Part shown: positions 13,980-21,790 of the stretch, piece by piece | Layout: the number at the start of each line of letters is the position of its first letter | How positions within the stretch are numbered: position 1 is the stretch's first letter | Assembly (NCBI GenBank): GCA_025360395.1 | Contig: JANYCH010000223.1 | Location: 1-24,577 of the forward strand | DNA from: Cytophagales bacterium | GTDB lineage: Bacteria > Bacteroidota > Bacteroidia > Cytophagales > UBA9547 | DNA: 24,577 nt | Direction of reading: 5' to 3' | Notes under the pieces: generated by a model | What the model was told of the DNA's origin: nothing | Seen by the model: the letters and a program-made list of their open reading frames with translations, nothing else | Database searches by the model: none | Made by a program: the position numbers and the translations under genes

Positions 13980-14888
13980 ATGAAGTACAATTTAGATTCC
14001 ATGCCTTCCCAGAAAGGTAGAATTGCGATAGTAACAGGAGCAAATAATGGTCTTGGTTTTGAAACCTCTTTGGGTTTGTTAAAAAAGGATCTCACGCTCA
14101 TTATGGCTTGTCGCGATGTCCTGAAAGCAGAAAAGTCAAGAAAATTAATTTTAGCAGAATTACCAAAAGCAGACGTTCAAATCTTGGAACTAGATCTCAG
14201 CAGACTTGAATCTGTAAAATCTTTTGCTGAGCAGTTCTCATCACGTTTTCAAAGACTTGATTTGCTTATCAATAATGCTGGCATTATGATACCACCGTTT
14301 TCCAGAACTGTTGATGGTTTTGAAAACCAAATGGGTGTGAATTATTTTGGTCATTTTCTGCTCACCAACCTGTTATTTCCTGTTTTAAAAAATACGTCTG
14401 ATTCGAGGATAATTTCTTTAAGCAGCATTGCACATAAACGAGGCAAAATTGATTTTAATAATCTTAACAGTGAACGAGGTTATAATAAAATGAGGGCTTA
14501 CAGCCAAAGTAAGCTCGCCTGTCTGATGTTTGCCTATGAGCTTCAAAGGCGGATCGAACAAAATGGCTTAAATGTGAAATCAATTGCTGTACATCCAGGA
14601 GTCTCACCAACTAATCTTTTTCAAAATCAATCCCCTTTGGTATCCAAAATCTTTGGATTTTTATCCAGTTTTATGGCGCATAAACCAGAAGAAGCAGCAA
14701 AACCTACCTTATTTGCTGCTTTGAGTCCCGATATCCAAGGTGGAGATTTTATTGGACCAACTGGTCTTTTAGAAATAAAAGGTGATCCAGGCAAAGTCAA
14801 ATCAAATTCGATATCCTACAATAAAGAATTAGCAAAACAATTATGGGAGGTTTCAGAAAAGCTGACGAAGAAAAGTTTTGCGGTATAA
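13980..14888 (+). CDS. Short-chain dehydrogenase/reductase (retinol dehydrogenase-like)
   Basis: ATG at 13980 gives 302 residues; the in-frame TTG at 13953 adds nine residues with no family support. The Rossmann cofactor motif is TGANNGLG (residues 19-26), followed by ACRD (an NADP-type Arg after strand 2), LDLS, NNAGIM, the catalytic Ser strand IISLSSIAHKRG and the catalytic YSQSK (Tyr174, Lys178), then VHPGVSPTNLF. This is the extended-loop SDR pattern of retinol dehydrogenase/protochlorophyllide-reductase-like proteins, usually NADP-dependent oxidoreductases of unknown substrate in bacteria. It lies 31 bp after the ATPase gene and may share its transcript. No convincing terminator follows. 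Confidence 0.92.
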   Translation: MKYNLDSMPSQKGRIAIVTGANNGLGFETSLGLLKKDLTLIMACRDVLKAEKSRKLILAELPKADVQILELDLSRLESVKSFAEQFSSRFQRLDLLINNAGIMIPPFSRTVDGFENQMGVNYFGHFLLTNLLFPVLKNTSDSRIISLSSIAHKRGKIDFNNLNSERGYNKMRAYSQSKLACLMFAYELQRRIEQNGLNVKSIAVHPGVSPTNLFQNQSPLVSKIFGFLSSFMAHKPEEAAKPTLFAALSPDIQGGDFIGPTGLLEIKGDPGKVKSNSISYNKELAKQLWEVSEKLTKKSFAV

Positions 14889-15011
14889 TATCCTTAGAAG
14901 CATAAAACCAGAATGCAGTTACGACCTTGCTTATTTAGTCCTTATATTAATGATGAGATTTATTTTCAATTCCAATGCGTTCCGATTTTAGCGGAAAATC
15001 ATTTGATGGTT

Positions 15012-15401
15012 TTATACATTGACATTATAATTTAGCAATAGCTCGTCCCCGCTAACACCCCTAATTCCCCAATTGTGCATTGGAGTTTCAAACAAAGTAA
15101 TCTCAACATCTGTAGATCCGATGCCCAGTTGTTTGTCAAAGTGCTCAAAAATTAGATTGTACAAATTCTTTTTTGCTTCTATACTTCGACCTTCAAAAAG
15201 ACTTATTTCAATTATTGTGTATTTTTGGCTCCTACCAATGGGATAGTAAAAACTGTCAGCTTCTAGATAAATAAAACGGTGAGCTTTTTTGTCTGCAGGA
15301 TATTGAAAAGCTTCCATAATACACGAATGTATTACCTCGGATAACTTTTCTCTTATTGGATATAATTCCTCTCTAATTCCAAAAATCTTTATTTGTGACA
15401 T
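15012..15401 (-). CDS. Tautomerase_2-family protein lacking Pro at position 2
   Basis: The 129-residue protein shows the pattern of the Tautomerase_2 branch of the tautomerase/MIF superfamily: EVIHSCIMEAFQYPADKKAHRFI, YTIIEISLFEGRSIEAKKNLYNLI, LGIGSTDVEITLFE and HNWGIRGVSGDE. Tautomerases normally use the N-terminal Pro exposed after Met removal as catalytic base. Here the ATG at 15401 is followed by Ser (MSQIKIF), and no other start in this frame gives Pro. Either the protein is catalytically altered or the fold has another role. It is a single gene, convergent with the SDR gene across 123 bp and divergent from aroQ. Confidence 0.85.
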   Translation of the reverse strand: MSQIKIFGIREELYPIREKLSEVIHSCIMEAFQYPADKKAHRFIYLEADSFYYPIGRSQKYTIIEISLFEGRSIEAKKNLYNLIFEHFDKQLGIGSTDVEITLFETPMHNWGIRGVSGDELLLNYNVNV

Positions 15402-15564
15402 CAGTTTACTTAATAAGCATTTTACAATAGTATTAGCAAGAATAAAGAAATGCTGATAATAATTTAAACATTATCACTTTTAATATTTTCTACATAAACT
15501 CTTTTAAACAAAAGACCCGGTCGTTAAGCCTTTGTCATTAGTAAATATTTTCTTTCCTTGCGAT

Positions 15565-15993
15565 ATGAAAATTATCATTATTAACGGTCCAAACCTAAAT
15601 CTTGTTGGGGTAAGGGAAAAGAGCATTTATGGCGATAAAAGCCTGAATGAATACATTACTGACCTGAAAAAAAAGTACTCCAATATTCAGTTAGATTACT
15701 TTCAATCCAATGTTGAAGGTGAACTAATTAATAAGCTTCATGAAGTTGGCTTTTCTTATGATGGGATCATAGTGAACCTTGCCGGTTATACTCACACCTC
15801 AATTGCCCTTGCCGATGCTATTGCAGCCATTAATACGCATGTTGTAGAAGTGCATATCTCGAACATTCACGCCAGAGAAGAATTCAGGCACAAAAGTTAT
15901 ACAGCGGCTAAGGCCAAAGGATGTCTAACAGGATTTGGTTTAGCAGGTTATGAAATGGCCCTTAACTTTTTGCTGGGTACTTATTCGAGGTAA
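15565..15993 (+). CDS. aroQ: 3-dehydroquinate dehydratase, type II
   Basis: ATG at 15565 gives the family-typical start MKIIIINGPNLNLVG; the longer frame from TTG at 15532 is rejected. At 142 residues it has normal type II length. This enzyme dehydrates 3-dehydroquinate to 3-dehydroshikimate in the shikimate pathway to aromatic amino acids. Active-site residues are visible: Tyr22 (SIYGD), Asn71 to His77 in NLAGYTHTS, the catalytic His102 in EVHISNIHAREEFR, and Arg108. No other aro genes are adjacent. The 3' end overlaps the convergent methyltransferase gene by 32 bp (15962-15993). Confidence 0.96.
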   Translation: MKIIIINGPNLNLVGVREKSIYGDKSLNEYITDLKKKYSNIQLDYFQSNVEGELINKLHEVGFSYDGIIVNLAGYTHTSIALADAIAAINTHVVEVHISNIHAREEFRHKSYTAAKAKGCLTGFGLAGYEMALNFLLGTYSR

Positions 15994-16681
15994 TCAACCA
16001 CCGGAATGCCCATTTCCATTTTATTTCCGGCATTGACACTTCAGCCTTGGTAAAATATGACAGCACTTCATTTTTTGAAAATCCTCGCATAACTGAAAGC
16101 GGAGCATCATTCTTCACCAGGTAAGAACTTGAAAAAAGGCTGGTGAGCCATTTAATAGAAAAATAAGCAAAAGGGTTTCTGTGCAGATCATTGATTACAA
16201 AACCAATTGTTGAATTTTGATCTATTAATTTTAGGTATTCTATTAAATGTTCATCATTCAGATGATGACAGAAAAGTGAGGAGATGATAATGTCAGGTTT
16301 AAAATTTAGTTTGGCTAAATCCTTATAATCAGATTGCACAAACGAGATATTTGAAAACCCTTTAGATTTGAAAGTTGCAAATTCAATTGCTTCCTTTTTA
16401 TAATCCAAGCCGACTAAATTAGCTTTCCATGAGGCTTTTAAAGCCCATTTAGCAATGAAACGCAAGGTATCTCCTCCACCACTTCCAATGTCCAGTATTG
16501 TATATGTTTTTGAAGGGTCGGTAAGTAAACACTCTAAACCTAAGATGGTTACAGCATGCCCACCTAAATAAGTATTGATAAAATCAAGTTCAAGAAGATT
16601 CCTTTCCAGGTCTGAAAAAGGAATGTCATCTCTGTCTAATAGTTCTTTCTGGTAACTCCTTTTAGAAAAATCAGGCATCAT
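15962..16681 (-). CDS. SAM-dependent methyltransferase downstream of nuoJ
   Basis: The protein has 239 residues, starting with ATG at 16681 or 16678. Motif I is ILDIGSGGGDTLRFIAKW, followed by VGLDYKKEAIEFA (acidic loop), FVQSDYKDL and IIISSLFCHHL, all typical of class I methyltransferases. The N-terminal segment DIPFSDLERNLLELDFINTYLGG matches a Bacteroidota group often found next to type III polyketide synthase and FAD-oxidoreductase genes; neither is in this window, so the substrate is unknown. It starts 18 bp after the nuoJ stop on the same strand and is likely the last gene of the nuo transcript. Its 3' end overlaps aroQ by 32 bp on the opposite strand. Confidence 0.88.
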   Translation of the reverse strand: MMPDFSKRSYQKELLDRDDIPFSDLERNLLELDFINTYLGGHAVTILGLECLLTDPSKTYTILDIGSGGGDTLRFIAKWALKASWKANLVGLDYKKEAIEFATFKSKGFSNISFVQSDYKDLAKLNFKPDIIISSLFCHHLNDEHLIEYLKLIDQNSTIGFVINDLHRNPFAYFSIKWLTSLFSSSYLVKNDAPLSVMRGFSKNEVLSYFTKAEVSMPEIKWKWAFRWLITSNKYPAKS

Positions 16682-16699
16682 CAGAATTGACCTGATTAA

Positions 16700-17203
16700 C
16701 TATTCCACTACTGCTTTGTCTTTCTTAGCAATCAGGATAGAACCTACCATTGCTGCCAGCAATAATATTGAAATGATTTCAAAAGGAAGCGTGAATTCAT
16801 TGAACAACACAATTCCCAGGTTTTTAATCAATCCAATATCAGTCTGAGGCAGATCGCTGTAAATCGGATCCAGTTTCCTGAATGCCCCTACAAACAAGGT
16901 TAGAAGTACACCACTTAGAATTACACCAATAAACTTGTAAAAAATAGGTTTTTGAGGTTCTGTTTCCGCATTCAGGTTTAGGAACATGATCACAAACAAG
17001 AACAAAACCATGATTGCCCCAGCATATACAATAATGTGTACGACTGCCAGGAATTGTGCATTCAATAAAATATAGTGTCCTGCAATTGCGAAAAAAGCAA
17101 GTATCAGGTAAAGAACACTGTGTACCGGATTTTTAGTAAAAACAACCATTAATCCTGCCAGAATGGCTAAAAAACTCAGGAAATAAAAAACTTTATCAAT
17201 CAT
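16700..17203 (-). CDS. nuoJ: NADH-quinone oxidoreductase subunit J
   Basis: The 167-residue protein has five hydrophobic helices and the NuoJ pattern: VFTKNPVHSVLYLILAFFAIAGHYILLNAQ followed by VVHIIVYAGAIMVLFLFVIMFLN. The last helix (FEIISILLLAAMVGSILIA) is also typical. NuoJ is an inner-membrane subunit of the proton-pumping arm, carrying the pi-bulge helix near the E-channel. The leader contains a heptamer repeat array (17206-17233). It starts 26 bp after the nuoI stop. Unusually, nuoK does not follow; the next gene is a methyltransferase. Confidence 0.95.
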   Translation of the reverse strand: MIDKVFYFLSFLAILAGLMVVFTKNPVHSVLYLILAFFAIAGHYILLNAQFLAVVHIIVYAGAIMVLFLFVIMFLNLNAETEPQKPIFYKFIGVILSGVLLTLFVGAFRKLDPIYSDLPQTDIGLIKNLGIVLFNEFTLPFEIISILLLAAMVGSILIAKKDKAVVE

Positions 17204-17205
17204 TC

Positions 17206-17233
17206 GATTTACGATTTACTATTTCAGATTTAC
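17206..17233. repeat. Heptamer tandem array GATTTAC x4 (one variant) in the nuoI-nuoJ gap
   Basis: Units GATTTAC (17206-17212), GATTTAC (17213-17219), TATTTCA (17220-17226) and GATTTAC (17227-17233) lie in exact 7-bp register. On the mRNA strand the units read GTAAATC or TGAAATA, each with a stop codon. The nuoI TAA (17230-17232) lies in the first unit, and the array ends 2 bp before the nuoJ ATG. Confidence 0.85.
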
Positions 17234-17829
17234 GAATTTGAGATCCCCTCAAAAGTTGATTTGTAACTTGAATTTTCTTTGCTATGAAACAATCTTTCTT
17301 CCAACGGTCCACCACCACGTTTTTTATTATCTGGGTCGTGTTGTTTCTCAACAAGTTTATCTTTGCCGAATATCAGTTCACCACGGTCCATCCTTGATGG
17401 TGCAAGTTCTTCGTTAGTCAGGAATATAGCTTCTTTAGGGCAGGCTTCTTCGCAAAGTCCACAAAAAATACACCTTAGCATGTTTATCTCATAGCGGGCA
17501 GCATATTTTTCCTCGCGATAAAGATTCTCTTCGCCTTTTTTTCTTTCTGCAGCTTCCATCGTAATGGCTTCTGCAGGACAGGAAAGTGCACACAAACCAC
17601 AGGCAGTACAACGCTCACGGCCTTGTTCATCTTTTTTTAAAACGTGAACACCTCTCCAGTTTTTAGAGAATAACTTTTTGATTTCCGGATATCGGATGGT
17701 GATTTTTTTTGCAAAAAAGTGCCTGATCGTAATCATCAAGCCTCCAATAATAGCAGGAAGGTAAATGCTTTCCATGAAAGTCATTTCCTTTTGTGATACC
17801 TGTTTTGACCTGTTACTCAGCGATTGCAT
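17230..17829 (-). CDS. nuoI: NADH-quinone oxidoreductase subunit I (2x[4Fe-4S])
   Basis: The 199-residue protein contains the two ferredoxin-type motifs of NuoI: CTACGLCALSCP and CIFCGLCEEACP, each C-x2-C-x2-C-x3-C. They bind clusters N6a and N6b, which pass electrons between NuoG and NuoB. The N-terminus includes ESIYLPAIIGGLMITIRHFF, the membrane-contact helix of the family. I kept ATG at 17829; the ATG at residue 17 is a possible alternative. The C-terminal 50 residues are polar and variable, as usual. The gene starts 10 bp after the nuoH stop. Confidence 0.97.
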   Translation of the reverse strand: MQSLSNRSKQVSQKEMTFMESIYLPAIIGGLMITIRHFFAKKITIRYPEIKKLFSKNWRGVHVLKKDEQGRERCTACGLCALSCPAEAITMEAAERKKGEENLYREEKYAARYEINMLRCIFCGLCEEACPKEAIFLTNEELAPSRMDRGELIFGKDKLVEKQHDPDNKKRGGGPLEERLFHSKENSSYKSTFEGISNS

Positions 17830-17839
17830 ATAATTCCTG

Positions 17840-18895
17840 TTAATTATCGAATAACATTATACCTACACCTGTCAACAAAATATTGAAGATGGCCAAAGGG
17901 ATCAATATCTGCCAACCTAATTTCATCAGTTGGTCATAACGGAAGCGCGGAACTGTCCACCTTACCCACATAAAGAAGAAGATAAAGAAAAGTATTTTAG
18001 CAAAAAGTGCGGCAAGGCCAATGATCACTGCGGCATTATGTCCAAGATTTGCTTCAACGAAATTAATTCCGGGATAATTGTAACCTCCAAAATACAACAC
18101 AGCCATAAAAGCTGATGAAACAAACATATTGATGTATTCTGCGAACAGGTAGAAACCAAGTTTCATGCTGCTGTATTCTGTATGATACCCACCTACAAGC
18201 TCTGTTTCACATTCTGGTAAATCAAATGGGGTTCTGTTACATTCTGCAAATGCACAAACTATAAATATAAGGAACCCTAATGGCTGATAAAATATATTCC
18301 AGTTCAGGCCAGATAATCCGAATAAAGATTCTCCCTGATTTCTTGATATTTCAGCCAGGCTTAATGAACCATTCAGCATGATTAAGGCAATAACTGAAAG
18401 ACCCATGGCAAGTTCATAGCTAATGTTCTGTGAAGCAGCACGTACAGCACCTAACAATGAATATTTATTGTTAGAGGCCCAACCCCCAATCATGACGCCA
18501 TAAACACCCAAAGACACAACACCAAAAATGTAAAGCAAGCCAATGTTTACATCAGCGACTTGCAGCACGAATTTTGTACCAAATATGTCAAGATAAGTTC
18601 CCCATGGAATAATAGCCGTTGACATACAAGCTGTTAGCATTGAAAGAGAAGGTCCTGCAATAAACAATGCCATGTTTGCATTAACGGGAAGAATTTCTTC
18701 TTTAAAAAAGAGCTTTCCGCCATCTGCCAGTGGTTGAAGTATTCCCCATGGGCCTGCACGGTCAGGGCCTAATCTGTCCTGAAAGAATCCAGCAATTTTT
18801 CTTTCACCATAAGTTGAATACATGGCTGTAAGCAAGCTTATGGCAAAAATAATAACTATTAAAATTAGTTTTCCTAAGATAAAATATATGTCCAT
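17840..18895 (-). CDS. nuoH: NADH-quinone oxidoreductase subunit H
   Basis: The protein has 351 residues, with about eight membrane helices. Family motifs seen: TYGERKIAGFFQDRLGPDRAGPWG near the N-terminus, LQPLADGGKLFFKEE (quinone-site loop), SNNKYSLLGAVRAASQNISYELAMGLS, and the acidic NRTPFDLPECETELVGGYHTEYS segment that lines the E-channel. NuoH connects the peripheral arm to the proton-pumping membrane arm and forms part of the quinone chamber. It lies 15 bp after the nuoG stop on the same strand, with ATG at 18895. Confidence 0.97.
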   Translation of the reverse strand: MDIYFILGKLILIVIIFAISLLTAMYSTYGERKIAGFFQDRLGPDRAGPWGILQPLADGGKLFFKEEILPVNANMALFIAGPSLSMLTACMSTAIIPWGTYLDIFGTKFVLQVADVNIGLLYIFGVVSLGVYGVMIGGWASNNKYSLLGAVRAASQNISYELAMGLSVIALIMLNGSLSLAEISRNQGESLFGLSGLNWNIFYQPLGFLIFIVCAFAECNRTPFDLPECETELVGGYHTEYSSMKLGFYLFAEYINMFVSSAFMAVLYFGGYNYPGINFVEANLGHNAAVIIGLAALFAKILFFIFFFMWVRWTVPRFRYDQLMKLGWQILIPLAIFNILLTGVGIMLFDN

Positions 18896-18910
18896 GATAG
18901 ATTTAACCTA

Positions 18911-19912
18911 CTATTTCAATTGATGGTCCCAGGTTCCCTCGCCAGTATGCTTGCTTGCCAGCTCCGGAACAACAGGTTTTTCAGCTTTTAAAGTGTACTT
19001 GTTTTGAGAAATGACGGAATGTCTGTCAACATTCACTACACCTTCAATAACCCAGTCAGCAGTTTTTTTTGTCTCAAACCTGCACGTATTGCAGATGAAA
19101 TCCTCCAATTCACCCCATTTGTCTTTTCTTCCGGTAACGCGCAAAACATCGTCACCTTTATACCAGAGCGTAACTTTGCCGGTACATTTTGGACAATTTC
19201 GATGTGCATAAACTGGTTTGGTGAACCATACCCTGCTTTTAAATCTGAAAGTCTTATCAGTCAACGCGCCAACAGGACAAACATCAATTACATTTCCTGA
19301 AAAGTCATTAGTAATGGCTTTCTCAATATAAGTGCTGATTTCTGAATGATCACCTCTGTCCAACACACCATGTACACGTTTGTCTGTAATCTGATCTGCA
19401 GTATACACACAACGGTAACATAGTATGCAGCGTGTCATGTGCAATTGCACATATGGCCCGATGTCTATTTTATCAAATGTTCTTCTTTCGAAATCATACC
19501 TTGTTTTTTGAGCCCCATGCTCATAGCCAAGATCTTGCAAATGGCATTCTCCGGCCTGGTCGCAAATAGGGCAATCAAGCGGGTGATTAATTAATAAAAA
19601 CTCAGTAACTCCCTTTCTGGCTTCGATAACTTCAGGCGAAGTTTCATTGGCAACAACCATCCCATCCATTACTGGTGTACGGCATGATGCCACCAGTTTA
19701 GGCATAGGCCTTGGATCTTTGGTAGAACCTGCAGTTACTTTTACAATACAGGTACGGCATTTACCACCTGAACCTTGCAGTTTCGTGTAGTAGCACATGG
19801 CTGGAGGAACATGTTTCCCTAATTGCCTGGCTGCCTGAAGAATTGTTGTGCCTGGGGCAACTTCTACTTCTTCTCCGTCTATTGTTACTTTAAACAAACT
19901 TATTTCGCTCAT
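18911..19912 (-). CDS. nuoG: NADH-quinone oxidoreductase subunit G, short Fe-S form
   Basis: I chose ATG at 19912 (MSEISLFKVTIDGEE, 333 residues); a longer frame from 19996 only re-reads the end of nuoF. Seen in order: a [2Fe-2S] ferredoxin domain (C-x11-C-x2-C, then VASC), the His-ligated cluster motif HPLDCPICDQAGEC, and a [4Fe-4S] domain CILCYRC with VIDVCPVG. A short segment with NCPKC and ICNTC then resembles the start of the molybdopterin-oxidoreductase Fe4S4 region. The large molybdopterin-like domain of enterobacterial NuoG (about 900 residues in total) is absent. Such short NuoG proteins occur in Bacteroidota. It relays electrons from NuoE/F to NuoI. Confidence 0.93.
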   Translation of the reverse strand: MSEISLFKVTIDGEEVEVAPGTTILQAARQLGKHVPPAMCYYTKLQGSGGKCRTCIVKVTAGSTKDPRPMPKLVASCRTPVMDGMVVANETSPEVIEARKGVTEFLLINHPLDCPICDQAGECHLQDLGYEHGAQKTRYDFERRTFDKIDIGPYVQLHMTRCILCYRCVYTADQITDKRVHGVLDRGDHSEISTYIEKAITNDFSGNVIDVCPVGALTDKTFRFKSRVWFTKPVYAHRNCPKCTGKVTLWYKGDDVLRVTGRKDKWGELEDFICNTCRFETKKTADWVIEGVVNVDRHSVISQNKYTLKAEKPVVPELASKHTGEGTWDHQLK

Positions 19913-19923
19913 TGTAATGTGTG

Positions 19924-21267
19924 TTATGCTAACACTGCTTCGTTTCTGAAAACCGCACCTGGCTGGGTAGCCGCTGATGGATTTTTTATATGCCATTCAA
20001 ATTCATCCCTGAAATGACGGACTGCACTGGCAACCGGCCATGCTGCTGCATCTCCCAAAGGACAAATAGTATTTCCTTCTATTTTCTTAGCAACATCAAC
20101 TAATAAATCAATATCACTAGGTTTGCCATGGCCATGTTCAATATTGTGCAGGACTTTTTCCATCCATCCTGTACCTTCCCGGCAAGGGCTGCACTGCCCG
20201 CAAGATTCATGGTGATAAAAACGGGCAAAATTCCAGGTATTTTTTACAATACAAGCAGTTTCATCGTATGCTATAAAGCCGCCTGAACCTAACATAGTAC
20301 CTGTTGCAAAGCCTCCATCTGATAAAGATTCATAAGACATAAGCCTTGCTTCACCATTAGCAGTTTTTGTAATAAGGTTTGCAGGCAAGATCGGGACAGA
20401 AGAACCTCCTGCCACCACAGCTTTTAGTTTTCTGTTTTTCCATATTCCGCCACAATATTCATCAGAATAGATAAATTCTTCTACAGGTACTCCTAATTCT
20501 ATTTCATAAACACCAGGTTTATTAATATGACCTCCGGCAGAAATTAATTTAGTTCCTGTGCTTTTTCCAATACCTAATTTTGCGTATTCTTCACCACCGT
20601 TTACTACTATCCACGGAACTGCCGCAATTGATTCTACATTGTTCACAACAGTTGGCATTCCCCATAAACCTGCAATCGCAGGAAATGGAGGTTTGATACG
20701 GGGATTACCTCTTTTACCTTCAAGAGATTCTATCAAAGCTGTTTCTTCCCCACAAATATAGGCACCCGCACCACAGGTTACATTTAAATCCAGATCAAAA
20801 CCAGAACCTAATATATTTTTACCTAAATATCCCTTTGCTTTTGCCTCATCAATTGCTTTTTGAAGTATGCGAACAACATAAATCAATTCGCCCCGAACAT
20901 AGATATATGACCTGTTTGCTCCAAGTGCGAAACTTGAAGTGATCATTCCTTCTATCAGAACATGAGGGTTTTCAGCCATCAAATACCGGTCTTTAAAAGT
21001 ACCTGGTTCACTCTCATCTGCATTGCAAACGAGATAACGCGATTTACCAGGAGTTTTATCTATAAAGCTCCATTTCATTCCAGTTGGAAACCCAGCGCCA
21101 CCCCTTCCTCTTAATCCAGATTTTTTAACTTCTTCTACAACAGCATCAGGACCAAGAGTTTTGATTGCTTTTTCCACAGATGCATAACCACCTTTACTGA
21201 TGTAAACATCAATATTCTGAAGATTGGGTGTACCAATGTCTTTTGTAAGTATTTTAATCTTTCCCAT
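19924..21267 (-). CDS. nuoF: NADH-quinone oxidoreductase subunit F
   Basis: The 447-residue protein carries the FMN/NADH site GRGGAGFPTGMKW, CNADESEPGTFKDR, the GAGAYICGEETAL loop and AFL-like GGFATGTMLGSGG. The N3 [4Fe-4S] motif is ESCGQCSPCREG with the fourth Cys in NTICPLGD. It oxidises NADH, passing electrons through FMN to N3. ATG at 21267 shares one base with the nuoE TAA (TAATG arrangement), suggesting translational coupling. Downstream nuoG starts 11 bp after its stop. All key residues appear intact. Confidence 0.98.
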   Translation of the reverse strand: MGKIKILTKDIGTPNLQNIDVYISKGGYASVEKAIKTLGPDAVVEEVKKSGLRGRGGAGFPTGMKWSFIDKTPGKSRYLVCNADESEPGTFKDRYLMAENPHVLIEGMITSSFALGANRSYIYVRGELIYVVRILQKAIDEAKAKGYLGKNILGSGFDLDLNVTCGAGAYICGEETALIESLEGKRGNPRIKPPFPAIAGLWGMPTVVNNVESIAAVPWIVVNGGEEYAKLGIGKSTGTKLISAGGHINKPGVYEIELGVPVEEFIYSDEYCGGIWKNRKLKAVVAGGSSVPILPANLITKTANGEARLMSYESLSDGGFATGTMLGSGGFIAYDETACIVKNTWNFARFYHHESCGQCSPCREGTGWMEKVLHNIEHGHGKPSDIDLLVDVAKKIEGNTICPLGDAAAWPVASAVRHFRDEFEWHIKNPSAATQPGAVFRNEAVLA

Positions 21268-21788
21268 TAGCAGAACGGTCTTCTTACTTTACTTTCTTTC
21301 TTAAATTCTTCAAGCAAAACATCTACGCTTTGCTCATTAAGATTTTCGTGGTAATTTAAACCACATTGCATCATCGGGGCACTTCCACAGGCTGCAAGAC
21401 ATTCTACGCCTTTGAGCGTAAACAAGCCGTCTGCAGTAGTTTCTCCCTTTTTGATCCCAAGTTTTCTTTCCATGTACGAAATCATCTCATCAGCCCCGCG
21501 CAAAGCGCAAGGTCCTGTATGACAAACTTCCAATACATATTTTCCAACAGGTTCTGTATAATACTGAGAATAAAAGGTCGCAACTTCGTAAACTTCTATT
21601 GGTTCAATTTTTAAGATTGAAGCCACATAATCCATTACCTCTGGAGATAACCAGCCACCTAATTCAGCTTGTGCTAAGTGCAGAATTGCAATAATGGCTG
21701 ATTTGCTTTTCCCTTCCGGAAATTTTGCAACATACTTCTCCACTATTGCTAGTGCTTCTTCGGAGAAAAGTGGTTTCATTTCTGTCAT
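21267..21788 (-). CDS. nuoE: NADH-quinone oxidoreductase subunit E ([2Fe-2S])
   Basis: The protein has 173 residues with the thioredoxin-like NuoE domain: ILHLAQAELGGWLSPEVMDYVA, YEVATFYSQY, and the [2Fe-2S] ligands CHTGPC (C-x4-C) and CLAAC (C-x3-C). It holds cluster N1a in the NADH module next to NuoF. ATG at 21788 is only 2 bp after the stop codon of the Uma2-family gene, and its own stop overlaps the nuoF start by one base. Position in the nuo order is otherwise normal. Confidence 0.97.
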   Translation of the reverse strand: MTEMKPLFSEEALAIVEKYVAKFPEGKSKSAIIAILHLAQAELGGWLSPEVMDYVASILKIEPIEVYEVATFYSQYYTEPVGKYVLEVCHTGPCALRGADEMISYMERKLGIKKGETTADGLFTLKGVECLAACGSAPMMQCGLNYHENLNEQSVDVLLEEFKKESKVRRPFC

Positions 21789-21790
21789 AT

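Noticed and set aside
14979..15013. Weak hairpins between the SDR and tautomerase genes as a shared terminator
   Set aside because: Stems are 5-8 bp and AT-rich, one lacks a T run, and the other overlaps the tautomerase stop codon; not convincing.
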